Below, piece after piece: positions 50,664-60,581 of a DNA stretch of 63,837 nucleotides (within the stretch, counting starts at the first letter, position 1; every line of letters starts with the position of its first letter). Source of the stretch: an uncultured Opitutia bacterium (lineage in GTDB: Bacteria > Verrucomicrobiota > Verrucomicrobiia > Opitutales > Opitutaceae); NCBI GenBank assembly GCA_903881475.1, contig CAIRTK010000075.1:1-63837 (forward strand), in the 5' to 3' direction. Position numbers and translations under genes: made by a program. The notes beneath the pieces are model-generated. The model was not told where the DNA came from, did no database searches, and saw nothing but the letters and a program-made list of their open reading frames with translations.

Positions 50664-53165
50664 TCAGAGGGTATCGAGATCGACCAGGATTTCCCGCGGG
50701 CTGGAGCCGTTTTCGGGTCCGACCACGCCCTTTTCCTCCATGAGATCCATGATGCGGGCCGCGCGATTGTAGCCGATCCGCAGCCGGCGCTGCAGCATCG
50801 AGGTGCTGGCCCGCTTGCTCGACTTCAGGACGTCGATGGCCTGGGCGTACAACTCCTCGTCGTCGCCCATGTCGCCGTCCTCGCCCACTTCACCGCCGTC
50901 CTCGTCCTCGTCGCGGGATTCACGGTCGATCTGCTGCTGGACGGCCTGGGCATACTGGGGCGGGCCGTTCTTCTTGAGGAATTCGACGATGGCGGTGACT
51001 TCCTCGTCGGCGACAAAAGCGCCCTGGGCACGCACGAGGCGCGAAGTGCCGGGCGGCGAGAAGAGCATGTCGCCGCGGCCGATGAGGGTGTCGGCGCCCT
51101 TGGTGTCGAGGATGGTGCGGGAGTCGACCTGCGAGGCGACCTGGAAGGCGATGCGCGAGGGGAGGTTGGCCTTGATGACGCCGGTGATGACGTTCACCGA
51201 CGGGCGCTGCGTCGCGATGATCAGGTGGATGCCGGCGGCGCGCGCGAGCTGGGCGAGGCGCGCGATGCTCGTCTCGATCTCGGCGGGGGCGATCATCATG
51301 AGGTCGGCGAGCTCGTCGATGATGGCGACGATGTAGGGCAGGCGGTCGGGAATCTCGATGTCCTCCGTCGCGAGCGGATCGACGCCGGTGAGCGCGGCCT
51401 GGGCGTCGGCCGCGGGCTTGGCGTCATCGGATTTCTTGCGCGAGTTGAAGCCGACGATGTTGCGGACGTTGACCTTGGCGAAGACCTGGTAGCGCTGCTC
51501 CATCTCGCCGAGGAGCCACTTGAGCGCGGCGGGCACCTTTTTCGGCTCGGTGACGACCGGGATCAGCATGTGCGGGAGGGAATTGAAGATCTTCAACTCG
51601 ACGACCTTCGGGTCGACCATGATGAGCCGCACGTTCTTGGGCGAGGCGCTGTAAAGGATCGAGGCGACAATGGCATTGATGCAGACGGATTTGCCGGAGC
51701 CGGTCGCGCCCGCGATGAGCAGGTGCGGCATCTTGGTCAGGTCGGAGATGAGCGGCTTGCCGGATACGTCCTTGCCGAGGGCGATCGGAAGCTCGGCCTT
51801 GGCGCTGCTCCAGTCCTCGCTCTCGAGGATTTCCCGCAGGCCGACGGGGGTGGGGTGCTGATTGGGCACCTCGACGCCGACGGCGGCCTTGCCCGGGATG
51901 GGCGCGAGGATGCGGACGGACTGGGCGCGCATGCCCAGGGCGATGTTCTTGTCGAGGCCGGCGATCTTCTCGACGCGCACGCCGGCGGCGGGCACGACCT
52001 CGTAGCGGGTGATGACGGGGCCGACGTGGATCTCCCCGAGTGTGACCTCGACGCCGAACTCGCCGAGGATGCGGAGGAGGTTCTCGGCGTTCTGGCGGTG
52101 TTCCTCCTCGCTGTTGGCGGCCGTGGGCTTGATCTGTTCCTTCAGCAGCGAGAGCGGGGGGAACTCGTAATTCTTGTCGTCGCTGCGCGCGGGCAGCACC
52201 GCGGTCTTGGATTTCTTGGTCTCCTCCGGCTTGACGATGTTGAGCTCGAGTTTTTTGGCGGGAACGTTGACCGGCTTGGGCTCTAGGGGCGGTTCCAGGG
52301 GCTTGACCTCCGCCTTGGTGACGGCCGCGGGCACAGGCTCGGGCTTGCTGAAAGGCGACATGGTCTTGCCCGCGGCGGGAGCGGCGGCGGCGGCCTTTTC
52401 GGTCGCCAATTTTTCCAGTTCCTCGGGACTTTTCGGGACGAAGACCTTTTTGCCGGCGGGGCCGATGGCAACGGGCGCTGGCGGGGGTGTGGGTGCCGGG
52501 GGTTTTGACCGGACGGTGGCCTCCTTGTCCTTGCGTTTCTGGTCAGCCAGCAAGGCCTTGCTGGCGCGACGCGCGGCGCGCCACGTTTGGAACATCGTGA
52601 GGTAGCGTTCGAGCTCCAAGCCGATGTCCTTGGTGAAAATAAACATCAGCGCGAACACATAGCCCGTGCCGAGCAGGAGGCCGGAGCCAAAGGGCCCGAT
52701 GGGCTCCGCCAGGAGCCGGTGATAGAGGATCACGCCGGCGAGCCCGCCGGGGCCGCTGGGGAAATACGGGTTGTACCACTTGGCTTCCTTGAACATGGAG
52801 GCGATACTGGCCAAGGCGACCGCGGCCACCGCCATGGCGATGATGCGGGTGATGACGAGATGCCGGGCATTCCGCATGGCCACATAGAGCATCCAGAACA
52901 AAAAGATCGGCAGGAGCCAGGTGCTCACCCCGATGGAGTAGAGGAGCACCCACACGGTGTCGGCGCCCAGCCAGCCCATGAGGTTCTTGGCGGTGGCGGC
53001 GGCTGTCGTATGCAGGGTGACCTGCGTGGGGTCGTAATCAACCAGCGCGACCGTCAGGAAACTGCCCAAAATGAAGCACGTGACGGCCTCCAGCCAGTTG
53101 GGGCGGTAACGTTGGGCTTGAAACGACGGTCCGTCGTTTGGGTTTGAAGTCTCCGACTTGGGCAT
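50664..53165 (-). CDS. ftsK: DNA translocase FtsK/SpoIIIE
   Basis: 833 residues. Four N-terminal helices (about 25-185) are followed by a Pro/Lys/Ala-rich linker (about 210-330), alpha and beta translocase domains with Walker A GATGSGKSVCINAIVAS near 490 and Walker B VAIIDELADLMM near 615, and a winged-helix gamma domain (about 770-833) that reads KOPS-like polar sequences. It pumps DNA at the septum toward dif recombination. The RodZ-like gene is 50 bases downstream. Confidence 0.93.
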   Translation of the reverse strand: MPKSETSNPNDGPSFQAQRYRPNWLEAVTCFILGSFLTVALVDYDPTQVTLHTTAAATAKNLMGWLGADTVWVLLYSIGVSTWLLPIFLFWMLYVAMRNARHLVITRIIAMAVAAVALASIASMFKEAKWYNPYFPSGPGGLAGVILYHRLLAEPIGPFGSGLLLGTGYVFALMFIFTKDIGLELERYLTMFQTWRAARRASKALLADQKRKDKEATVRSKPPAPTPPPAPVAIGPAGKKVFVPKSPEELEKLATEKAAAAAPAAGKTMSPFSKPEPVPAAVTKAEVKPLEPPLEPKPVNVPAKKLELNIVKPEETKKSKTAVLPARSDDKNYEFPPLSLLKEQIKPTAANSEEEHRQNAENLLRILGEFGVEVTLGEIHVGPVITRYEVVPAAGVRVEKIAGLDKNIALGMRAQSVRILAPIPGKAAVGVEVPNQHPTPVGLREILESEDWSSAKAELPIALGKDVSGKPLISDLTKMPHLLIAGATGSGKSVCINAIVASILYSASPKNVRLIMVDPKVVELKIFNSLPHMLIPVVTEPKKVPAALKWLLGEMEQRYQVFAKVNVRNIVGFNSRKKSDDAKPAADAQAALTGVDPLATEDIEIPDRLPYIVAIIDELADLMMIAPAEIETSIARLAQLARAAGIHLIIATQRPSVNVITGVIKANLPSRIAFQVASQVDSRTILDTKGADTLIGRGDMLFSPPGTSRLVRAQGAFVADEEVTAIVEFLKKNGPPQYAQAVQQQIDRESRDEDEDGGEVGEDGDMGDDEELYAQAIDVLKSSKRASTSMLQRRLRIGYNRAARIMDLMEEKGVVGPENGSSPREILVDLDTL

Positions 53166-53268
53166 TTGTGTGAACCAACCGAAACAGCGCGGATTCCATG
53201 CTAACCCTCTAGGCGGTCAAATGTAAACTCCCCCTCTCCGGGGTTTCGCCCACTCCAAACTTCCTTCC

Positions 53269-54246
53269 ATGCGAGATCTTCTGCGCTTTGACCCCATTTA
53301 TCAGGAACGAGTCTGGGGCGGCCGCGTCCTCGAATCGACCTTTGGCCGGTCGCTGCCGCCGAGCCGGCCGATCGGTGAAAGCTGGGAGATCGTGGACCGG
53401 CCTGAAGCCCAGTCCGTGGTCCGGGCCGGACATTTTGCCGGCAAGACCCTGCACGAGGTGCTGGCGAAGCACGCGGCGGACGTGATGGGGCCGAAATGGC
53501 CGGCCGGGCGGCCATTTCCGATTCTGGTGAAGTGGCTCGATTGCCGGGAACGGCTCAGTCTCCAGGTTCATCCGCCCGCCGCGGTGGCGGCTGAGCTCAA
53601 AGGCGAGCCGAAAACGGAGAACTGGTACATCGCCCACAGCACGGCCGATGCCCACCTGCTCGTCGGCCTGAAGCGCGGCGTCACCCGCACCCAGTTCGAG
53701 CAGGCGATCAACCACGGGACGCTTGAGCAGTGCATCCATCATTTCCGGGTCGCGGCGGGCGATTCCATCCTCGTGCAGAGCGGCCAGGTCCATGCCATTG
53801 ACGCGGGCAACCTCATTCTCGAGATCCAGCAAAACTCCGACACCACGTACCGCGTGTACGACTGGGGCCGGGTCGGCCTCGACGGCAAGCCCCGCCAGCT
53901 GCACATCACCGAGTCGCTGCGCTCGATCCTGTGGAATGACTTTGAGCCTGCGCCGGTGCGGGCGGCGCCCACCTCGGGTGTCATCGCGGATTGCGCGGAA
54001 TTCTGCATCCGCCGGGTCGTGCTGGGCGCGGGTGAGCGGTTGTCCGTCAGCGCCGGCGAGCAGCCCCGCCTGCTGAGCATCGTCAGCGGATCGGTCCGCT
54101 GCGGGGCGGATGGCAGCACGGGCTCGCGGGCGCCATTTGGCCAGGCACTCGTGCGCGGCGAAAACGTCCTGCTGCCCTTTGCCGGCGCCTTCACCTTCAC
54201 GGCCGAGAGCACCGCGATCCTGCTGGTGACCGAGAATTTCGCCTGA
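53269..54246 (+). CDS. manA: Class I mannose-6-phosphate isomerase
   Basis: 325 residues, short bacterial PMI type. FDPIYQERVWGGRVLESTFG at the start, IGESWEIVDR, zinc ligands in SLQVHPP (His) and the GQVHAIDAGN block, plus YRVYDWGRVGLDGKPRQLHI near 205. It interconverts fructose-6-P and mannose-6-P for GDP-mannose supply. The next gene starts five bases after its stop, though with an unrelated function. A divergent ftsK shares the upstream gap of about 100 bases. Confidence 0.87.
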   Translation: MRDLLRFDPIYQERVWGGRVLESTFGRSLPPSRPIGESWEIVDRPEAQSVVRAGHFAGKTLHEVLAKHAADVMGPKWPAGRPFPILVKWLDCRERLSLQVHPPAAVAAELKGEPKTENWYIAHSTADAHLLVGLKRGVTRTQFEQAINHGTLEQCIHHFRVAAGDSILVQSGQVHAIDAGNLILEIQQNSDTTYRVYDWGRVGLDGKPRQLHITESLRSILWNDFEPAPVRAAPTSGVIADCAEFCIRRVVLGAGERLSVSAGEQPRLLSIVSGSVRCGADGSTGSRAPFGQALVRGENVLLPFAGAFTFTAESTAILLVTENFA

Positions 54247-54251
54247 TCGCC

Positions 54252-55055
54252 GTGCCGCGCGTCGGTCGTCCATCGCCATCCTGCCACGGCGGCATCTTCT
54301 TCAAGCTGCTCGTTTTTCTGGCCGTGGTGTTTGCCGCGCTGGCCTTGGCGTGGATGCTGTTCCTGCCGCTGGTGTTCACCACCCAGCTGCGCCAGCGCAC
54401 CGGATTTGACGCCACCGTCGAGAGCCTCGCGGTCAATCCGTTCACGGGCACCATCGAGTTGCGCGGGCTGGTGATCACCAATCCGCCCACGTTTCCCGTC
54501 CATGAGTTTGTGCAGCTGCGCCGGTTTCATGCCGATGCCGAGCTGTTCTCGCTGCTGACCGACCGGCCGGTGTTCGCCTCCGTCATTTTGGACGTGGCAA
54601 AGCTGACGTTGGTGAAGGGGGAGGACCGCCGGACCAATGCGGGCGCGTTTCAAGGGCATCTGGCGGCACCGGGACAGGATCCGGCCCTGCCGGTGCCGGC
54701 CCGGCCCGCGCGAGGCATCCTCATCCGCCGGCTGGCCGTGCGCATCGATGAGGTCGTGATTGCGGACCATACGGGGCCGGTCCCGGTGGTGCAGGATTAC
54801 CGGCTTGGCTTCAACCAGATCTACACCGATGTCACCGGCGTGAAACAGTTGATGGCCCCGGCGGCCCTGGCGGGCCTCATGCCGGCGGGAGCGGCACTGG
54901 ACGGCCTTTTGCCCGGGGCGCTCGGGCGCGCACTGCGCGAGACCGCGAAAGACGCCGCGAAATCGGGCGCCGGCCTGCTCAAGGCCGCGGGCCGCAGGAC
55001 CGGGGAAAAGATCAAGGGCTACTTCGACGCGCTTGAAGAAAGCCAAAAGCCGTAG
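54252..55055 (+). CDS. AsmA/DUF748-like membrane-anchored protein (unassigned)
   Basis: 267 residues from GTG 54252. One membrane helix at about 17-38 (FFKLLVFLAVVFAALALAWM) is followed by a region like the AsmA/DUF748 N-terminus (GFDATVESLAVNPFTGTIEL, RGLVITNP, FVQLRRFHADAEL), then a helical, Lys/Ala-rich end. AsmA-type proteins help move lipids across the envelope; a short form such as this is not well characterised. It precedes grpE by 17 bases. Confidence 0.6.
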   Translation: MPRVGRPSPSCHGGIFFKLLVFLAVVFAALALAWMLFLPLVFTTQLRQRTGFDATVESLAVNPFTGTIELRGLVITNPPTFPVHEFVQLRRFHADAELFSLLTDRPVFASVILDVAKLTLVKGEDRRTNAGAFQGHLAAPGQDPALPVPARPARGILIRRLAVRIDEVVIADHTGPVPVVQDYRLGFNQIYTDVTGVKQLMAPAALAGLMPAGAALDGLLPGALGRALRETAKDAAKSGAGLLKAAGRRTGEKIKGYFDALEESQKP

Positions 55056-55072
55056 TTAACTAACAGATTCCC

Positions 55073-55642
55073 ATGTCTGCATCCGATTCCACCGATACGC
55101 TCCACACTCCATCCGACGCCGGCCAGGGCGCCGTCGCGCCCGACTCAGCTGCACCCGCGCCGGACGCGCTGGCCGCCGCGAAGAAGGAGGCGACCGAGAA
55201 CTACGACCGCTACCTGCGCTCCGTGGCGGACCTCGAGAACTTCCGCCGCCGCACGGTGAGGGAGAAGGACGAGCTGCGCCAGTTTGCCGCCTCGCGGGCC
55301 CTGGAGGATTTGCTGCCGGTGATGGACAACCTCGCCCTCGGCCTGGCCGCGGCGAAGCAGCCGGGCGCCGACCTGAAGGTGCTGGCGGGCGGCGTTGACA
55401 TGGTCCTGGCGCAGCTGAAGACCGCGCTGGCCAATCACGGACTGAAGGAAATCAATCCGCTGGGTCAGCCGTTCGACGCCAATCTGCACGAGGCGATTTC
55501 CGAGCAGCCCAGCACCGAGGTTGCCGAGGGCAAGGTGATCACGGTGGTGCGCACAGGCTATTCCCTGAATGGCCGGCTGCTGCGGCCTGCGTCGGTGGTG
55601 GTGTCCAGCGGAGCCGGCAAGAAGGACGGGGAGAAAGCCTGA
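55073..55642 (+). CDS. grpE: Co-chaperone GrpE
   Basis: 189 residues. An acidic/Ala-rich N-tail, then a long helix (about 30-80, YDRYLRSVADLENFRRRTVR) and a four-helix/beta-wing part ending in the GrpE signature region (VITVVRTGYSLNGRLLRPAS, VVVS). Nucleotide exchange factor for DnaK. dnaJ begins six bases later. dnaK is not in the window. Confidence 0.92.
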   Translation: MSASDSTDTLHTPSDAGQGAVAPDSAAPAPDALAAAKKEATENYDRYLRSVADLENFRRRTVREKDELRQFAASRALEDLLPVMDNLALGLAAAKQPGADLKVLAGGVDMVLAQLKTALANHGLKEINPLGQPFDANLHEAISEQPSTEVAEGKVITVVRTGYSLNGRLLRPASVVVSSGAGKKDGEKA

Positions 55643-55648
55643 CCAACC

Positions 55649-56806
55649 ATGGCCAAAGAAGGTTACTACGAACTGCTCGGCGTGGAAAAAGGCGCCAGCG
55701 AAGAAGAACTCAAGAAGGCGTACCGCAAGAAGGCGGTGCAATATCACCCGGACAAGAACCCCGGCAACAAGGAGGCGGAGGAGATGTTCAAGAAAATCTC
55801 CCACGCCTACGAAGTGCTCAAGGATCCCGAAAAGCGCGCCGCCTATGACCGTTATGGCCCCGCGGCCTTCGAGGGCGCGGGGGCCGGCGCGGCGCGCGGT
55901 CCCGGCGGCATGGCCGGCGGCGGCGGTTTCCACGATCCGTTTGATATCTTCCGCGAAGTGTTCGGCCAGCAGCAGGCTGGCGGCGGGGGCGGCATCTTCG
56001 ACGAGATGTTTGGCGGCGGCGGGCGGGAGTCTGGCCGCGACGGCTCGGACCTGCGCTACGACCTTGAAATCACGCTGGAAGAGGCGGCGCGCGGCGCCGA
56101 AAAGGAGATTTCGTTCCGCAAGCATGCTACGTGCGAGCGCTGTGACGGCTCGGGTGCGGAGCCCGGGTCGAAGCGCGTCACCTGCCCGACGTGCCGTGGA
56201 GCCGGCCAAATCCGCCGTTCTGGCGGCATCATCACCTTCACTCAGACCTGCCCGACCTGCGGCGGCATGGGCACCAAGGTGGAGAAGCCCTGCACGGCCT
56301 GCCGGGGCGAAGGCCGGGTGGTTCAGACGTCCAAGCTGAATGTCCGCATCCCGGCGGGCGTGGATAACGGCTCGCGCCTGCGTTCCTCGGGAAACGGCGA
56401 GGCGGGTCTGGCCGGCGGCCAGTCCGGCGACCTGTACATTGTCCTTTCGGTCAAGGAGCATGAACTCTTCGAGCGGCAGGAGGACAATCTCTTCTGCGAA
56501 ATCCCGATCAAGTTCACGCTCGCGACGCTGGGCGGCACGATCGAGGTGCCGACGCTGTTTGGCAAAGCCTCGCTGAAGATTCCCCACGGCACCCAGAGCG
56601 GCACGACCTTCCGGTTGCGCGAGAAGGGCATGCCCTCGCTCCGCGGCGGCCGGCAGGGCGACCAGTTGGTACGGGTCCAGGTCGAGGTGCCGCAATCGCT
56701 CTCGGCGGAACAGCGGAAGCTGCTCGAGGACTTCGCGCGGGTCAGCGGCGACGCGAGCGAGCCGACGTCGAAGAAATTCTTCGAGAAGGCGAAGAAGTTC
56801 TTCTGA
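55649..56806 (+). CDS. dnaJ: Chaperone DnaJ
   Basis: 385 residues. J-domain with HPD ([14 protein letters not shown] near 33), a Gly-rich linker (about 75-125), four CxxCxGxG zinc repeats ([32 protein letters not shown] at about 160-225), then two beta-sandwich client domains and an [20 protein letters not shown] block. It delivers clients to DnaK. In an operon with grpE. Confidence 0.95.
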   Translation: MAKEGYYELLGVEKGASEEELKKAYRKKAVQYHPDKNPGNKEAEEMFKKISHAYEVLKDPEKRAAYDRYGPAAFEGAGAGAARGPGGMAGGGGFHDPFDIFREVFGQQQAGGGGGIFDEMFGGGGRESGRDGSDLRYDLEITLEEAARGAEKEISFRKHATCERCDGSGAEPGSKRVTCPTCRGAGQIRRSGGIITFTQTCPTCGGMGTKVEKPCTACRGEGRVVQTSKLNVRIPAGVDNGSRLRSSGNGEAGLAGGQSGDLYIVLSVKEHELFERQEDNLFCEIPIKFTLATLGGTIEVPTLFGKASLKIPHGTQSGTTFRLREKGMPSLRGGRQGDQLVRVQVEVPQSLSAEQRKLLEDFARVSGDASEPTSKKFFEKAKKFF

Positions 56807-56809
56807 GAC

Positions 56810-57937
56810 TCAGCGTTTCGCCAGTTTCACGTCCATCCACACAGCGAGCGTGAGCACGACGCCGCGGGCGATGAATTTCAGCTCGGGCGACACCGCGAGC
56901 AGCGTCATGCCGTTCAGCAGGCTCGCCATGATCAGCGCGCCAAAGATCACGCCGAGCACGGTGCCGCGTCCGCCACGGAGGCTGGTGCCGCCGATGACAC
57001 ACGCGGCGATGGCATCGAGCTCCATCGAGTCGCCGACCGTCGTGGTCGAAGCGCCGGCGTAGGCGGTCTGGAGGAGGCCGGTGATCGCCACGATTCCGCC
57101 TAGCAGCGTGTAGGCGCCGATCACCACGCGCTGCACGGGCACGCCGGACACGAAGGCGGCCTCCTCGTTGCCACCGATGGCATAGAGATGCCGGCCGAAG
57201 GGCGTGTGCCGGGTGATGACCTGGATCACGAGTGCCACGACGCCGAGAATCAGCACGGGGAGGGGAATGCCGCGAAACTGGTTCACGCAGAGCACAAACA
57301 GCAGCAGGGCTTGGGCGGTGAGGAAGAGCTTGAGGAATGCGAGTTCGGCATCGTCGACCTCAAACCCCATGGAAGCCCGGCGTTTCCGGCCGCGCAAGGT
57401 GACGGTGACCAGGGCCAGCAGGACGAATGCGATCAGTCCGTAACTGGCGAGCGGCGGCAGATAATAGGTGGTCAGCAGCGAAAACAGGTTGGGCCGCCCG
57501 CCCGGAGCCACGGGCACGGTGTGGGTGTTGATCACGAGCCAGAAGGCGCCCTTGAAGATGAGCAGGCCGCCCAGCGTGATGATGAACGCCGGAATGCGCT
57601 CGCGGACGATCAGGGTGCCCTGGGCGAACCAGATCAGCAGGGCGATGGCGATGGCCGGCAAAAACGCCAGCAGCGCGGGCCAGTGATGGTTGAACACCAG
57701 CACGGCGGCGATGCCGCCGATGAGGCCGACGCCGCTGCCGACCGAGAGGTCGATATGCCCCGGCAGGATCACGAGCAACATGCCGAGCGCGAGGGTGGCG
57801 GTGATGGCGAGTTCGACGGAGAGGGCGGACAGGTTGCGCGCGGACAGATACTGGGGCGAGGCCACCGCGAAAAAGACCCAGATCGCAACCAGGCTCAGGA
57901 TGAGGGAAAAATCCCGGGCGGAAAATTTGATTTTCAT
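56810..57937 (-). CDS. xylH: Sugar ABC transporter permease (XylH/RbsC family)
   Basis: 375 residues, about ten predicted helices. Family motifs: LPGHIDLSVGSGVGLIGGIA near 57 and the C-terminal IGGTSLRGGRGTVLGVIFGA, the EAA-like loop of branched/ribose-type permeases. It includes a soluble insertion of about 30 residues near 185-220, as in XylH. With the genes just upstream (binding protein, dual ATPase) it makes a complete importer, probably for xylose or a similar pentose. It converges on dnaJ, with three bases between stops. Confidence 0.85.
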   Translation of the reverse strand: MKIKFSARDFSLILSLVAIWVFFAVASPQYLSARNLSALSVELAITATLALGMLLVILPGHIDLSVGSGVGLIGGIAAVLVFNHHWPALLAFLPAIAIALLIWFAQGTLIVRERIPAFIITLGGLLIFKGAFWLVINTHTVPVAPGGRPNLFSLLTTYYLPPLASYGLIAFVLLALVTVTLRGRKRRASMGFEVDDAELAFLKLFLTAQALLLFVLCVNQFRGIPLPVLILGVVALVIQVITRHTPFGRHLYAIGGNEEAAFVSGVPVQRVVIGAYTLLGGIVAITGLLQTAYAGASTTTVGDSMELDAIAACVIGGTSLRGGRGTVLGVIFGALIMASLLNGMTLLAVSPELKFIARGVVLTLAVWMDVKLAKR

Positions 57938-57939
57938 GG

Positions 57940-59463
57940 TCAGGCGGCGGAAAGCCGGCGGCCCAGGGCGGCGGCGAGGAGTCTTTCGGGGGTGGCCTCG
58001 GTGCGGCTGAACTCGCCGCCGAGGCCGCCTTCGTGGAGCATGAGGATGCGGTCGCTCATGCCCATCAGCTCAGGCAATTCGCTGGAGACGAGCACGACGG
58101 CCTTGCCCTCGGCGGTGAGGCGGTTGACGAGCTCGTATACCTCCAGCTTAGCCCCGACGTCGATGCCGCGGGTGGGTTCATCCAGAAACACGACCCGTGG
58201 TCCGGTCATCAGTGCCTTGCCGATCACGACCTTCTGCTGATTGCCGCCGGAGAGGGTGCCGACGACGGTCTCAAGCGATGGTGCTTTCACCCGCAGCGAG
58301 GAGAAGAATCCCTGATTGGCCCGGACCTCGGCTTCCTCGTCCACGAGCAGACCGCGCCGCAGGCGGAGGAGTGACGAGAGCGAGAGATTGAACCCGATGT
58401 CCCGATCGAGCACCAAGCCGTAGCGCTTGCGATCCTCACTGACGAGGGCAAGTCCGGCGGCCAGGGCCTCCACGGGGGTTGCATCGCGAAGGGACCGGCT
58501 CCCGATCATCACCTGACCGCCCAGCCGTAGGCCCCAGGCCCCGAAAATATGCATGAGCAGCTCGGTGCGTCCTGCACCCATGAGGCCGCCGATGCCGAGG
58601 ACTTCTCCGGCCCGGACGGTAAAACTGATGTCGTGCAGCCGGGCGGGCCGATTGGGCGAGGCGGCGACGCTGAGGTGATCCACCTGCAGCAGGACGTCAC
58701 CAACGCGGGAGGCGGCCCGTGGAAACAGGTCCTTGATTTCGCGGCCCACCATGTCGCGGATGACGCCAGACTTGGAGGTGGCGGCCGTGGAATGGGTTGA
58801 GATGGTGGCGCCATCACGCAAAACCGTGATGCGATCGGCGACGGCGAACACCTCATCGAGCTTGTGCGAGATATAGATGCAGGCGATGCCGCGCGCCTGG
58901 AGTTCACGCAAGAGCGTGAGGAGGATTTCCACCTCGCGCTCGGCGAGCGCGGCGGTGGGCTCGTCAAGGATCAGGATGCGGGTCTGCTTGCCGAGGGCCT
59001 TGGCGATCTCGACGAGCTGCTGCTGGCCCACGCCCAGCTGCCCGACTGGCGTCTCGGACGAGAGGTCGAGACCCACCCGGGCTAGGACGGTGCGGGCTTC
59101 GGTGTAGAGCTTTTCCCAGTCGATAAGCAGGCCACGGAGCGGTTCGCAGCCAAGAAAGAGATTTTCCGCGATGGAGAGCTCCGGAATGAGCGCGAGCTCC
59201 TGGTAAATCACCGCGATGCCGTGGCGCTGGGCGTCGGCAATCGAGCGAAACTGCACGGAGTGGCCGTCGAGCAGGAGCTCGCCCTCGTAGCTGCCATGGG
59301 GATGCAGGCCGGACAGCAGTTTGATGAGGGTGGACTTGCCGGCACCATTCTCGCCGCAGAGTGCATGGATCTCGCCGGGCCGCAGATCAAAGCTCACCTC
59401 GCGCAAGGCAGTCACCCCGGGAAAGCGCTTCGTGATTGCACGGGCCTCAAGGAGGGCGGGCAT
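57940..59463 (-). CDS. xylG: Sugar ABC transporter ATP-binding protein (XylG type, two ATPase domains)
   Basis: 507 residues with two tandem ATPase domains. The first has Walker A GENGAGKST near 35, a VGQQQLVEIAKAL signature and ILDEPTAAL. The second lacks a classical P-loop (VLGIGGLMGAGRTELLMHIF), with signature LSGGNQQKVVIGKAL and FLDEPTRGID, as is normal for RbsA/XylG. The gene lies between binding-protein and permease genes with gaps of 2-4 bases. Confidence 0.9.
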   Translation of the reverse strand: MPALLEARAITKRFPGVTALREVSFDLRPGEIHALCGENGAGKSTLIKLLSGLHPHGSYEGELLLDGHSVQFRSIADAQRHGIAVIYQELALIPELSIAENLFLGCEPLRGLLIDWEKLYTEARTVLARVGLDLSSETPVGQLGVGQQQLVEIAKALGKQTRILILDEPTAALAEREVEILLTLLRELQARGIACIYISHKLDEVFAVADRITVLRDGATISTHSTAATSKSGVIRDMVGREIKDLFPRAASRVGDVLLQVDHLSVAASPNRPARLHDISFTVRAGEVLGIGGLMGAGRTELLMHIFGAWGLRLGGQVMIGSRSLRDATPVEALAAGLALVSEDRKRYGLVLDRDIGFNLSLSSLLRLRRGLLVDEEAEVRANQGFFSSLRVKAPSLETVVGTLSGGNQQKVVIGKALMTGPRVVFLDEPTRGIDVGAKLEVYELVNRLTAEGKAVVLVSSELPELMGMSDRILMLHEGGLGGEFSRTEATPERLLAAALGRRLSAA

Positions 59464-59467
59464 GGCG

Positions 59468-60508
59468 TTACTTCCCGTAAATGGACTCGTGGGAGTGGAA
59501 GCCGTCCGCGATGACGGTGCTCTCCATCGTGCCCTTGTCCACGACCTGCACGGACAGGAAAATCGCCGGGACGTTGATCCGGCCGTTGGGGAGCTCCTCC
59601 TTCGCGACGATGACCTCGCGCCGGGCCAGCTTGACCGCGAGCTCGGCGGCGGTGTTGGCGAGATGCTTGATCGGCTTGTAGATCGTCATGCTCTGCGTGC
59701 CCTCCACGATGCGCTGGCAGGACGAGAGGTCCGCGTCCTGGCCGGTGACGAGCACCTTGCCGGCCAGACCTTCCTCCAGGAGCACTTGGATGGCCCCGCC
59801 GGCGAGGATGTCGGCGGAGCAGAGCACGGCGTCAATGTTGCGGCCGGACTTGGTGATGGCGGCGTTGAGGACCTTCTTGGCGTTCTCCGGGCGCCAGCCG
59901 TCGCACCAGTCCTCGTGGACAATCTCGATGTCGCCGCGGGCGATGGCGGGATTGAGGATGTTATCCTGGCCCTGCTTGAAGAGGAAGGCGTTGTTGTCAG
60001 TCTTGGAGCCGAGGAGGCGGACGATGCGGGCCTTCTTCCCCTTCAGCTTGTCGACGAGATAACCGGCCTGCAGTTCACCAACATGGACGTTGTCGAAGGT
60101 GAGGTAAAGATCGAGGTCGCAATTGAGGATGAGGCGGTCGTACGCGAGTACCGGGATGTGGGCCTCATGGGCGAGGCTGACGCCCTTGGCCATGGCGGCG
60201 CCGTCGTGGGGAATGATGACGAGGGCGCTGATTTTGTTGTTGATGAGGGCCTCGCAATCGCGGACCTGGCGGGTGTCGTCGCTGTTGGCGGAGACCACGA
60301 GCACGTCGGCACCGAGTTCCTTGGCCCGGGCGACGAAAAGATCGCGGTCGTGCTGCCAGCGCTCGACCTCGAGGGTGTCCATGGACAGGCCAATGAGCGG
60401 CCGGGCTGGGCCAGTGGTGACCGCGCCTCCTGCGCCGCGACGCAGAGTCAGGCCGATCAGGAGCGAAAGCACGAGGGAAAGGACTACGAGGGCGATGCGG
60501 GGCTTCAT
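59468..60508 (-). CDS. xylF: Sugar ABC transporter substrate-binding protein (XylF type)
   Basis: 346 residues. Signal or anchor at 1-25 (MKPRIALVVLSLVLSLLIGL, no lipobox Cys). Two-lobe periplasmic fold with IGLSMDTLEVERWQHDRDLF, IPVLAYDRLI and a VTGQDADLSSCQRIVEGTQS hinge-region motif, all close to XylF. It binds a pentose, most likely D-xylose, for the downstream permease/ATPase. Start at ATG 60508; the frame extends upstream without support. Divergent from rfaE2. Confidence 0.87.
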   Translation of the reverse strand: MKPRIALVVLSLVLSLLIGLTLRRGAGGAVTTGPARPLIGLSMDTLEVERWQHDRDLFVARAKELGADVLVVSANSDDTRQVRDCEALINNKISALVIIPHDGAAMAKGVSLAHEAHIPVLAYDRLILNCDLDLYLTFDNVHVGELQAGYLVDKLKGKKARIVRLLGSKTDNNAFLFKQGQDNILNPAIARGDIEIVHEDWCDGWRPENAKKVLNAAITKSGRNIDAVLCSADILAGGAIQVLLEEGLAGKVLVTGQDADLSSCQRIVEGTQSMTIYKPIKHLANTAAELAVKLARREVIVAKEELPNGRINVPAIFLSVQVVDKGTMESTVIADGFHSHESIYGK

Positions 60509-60581
60509 CGGGGGTAACACCAGCAAAGCGAGGGAAAGGTAATTTACAACGGCAGAGCGGCCTGCGAGCCTCGCGCCAGGC

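Noticed and set aside
55073-56806. A complete hrcA-grpE-dnaK-dnaJ heat-shock operon
   Set aside because: Only grpE and dnaJ are present; I found neither dnaK nor hrcA, and no CIRCE-type inverted repeat upstream.
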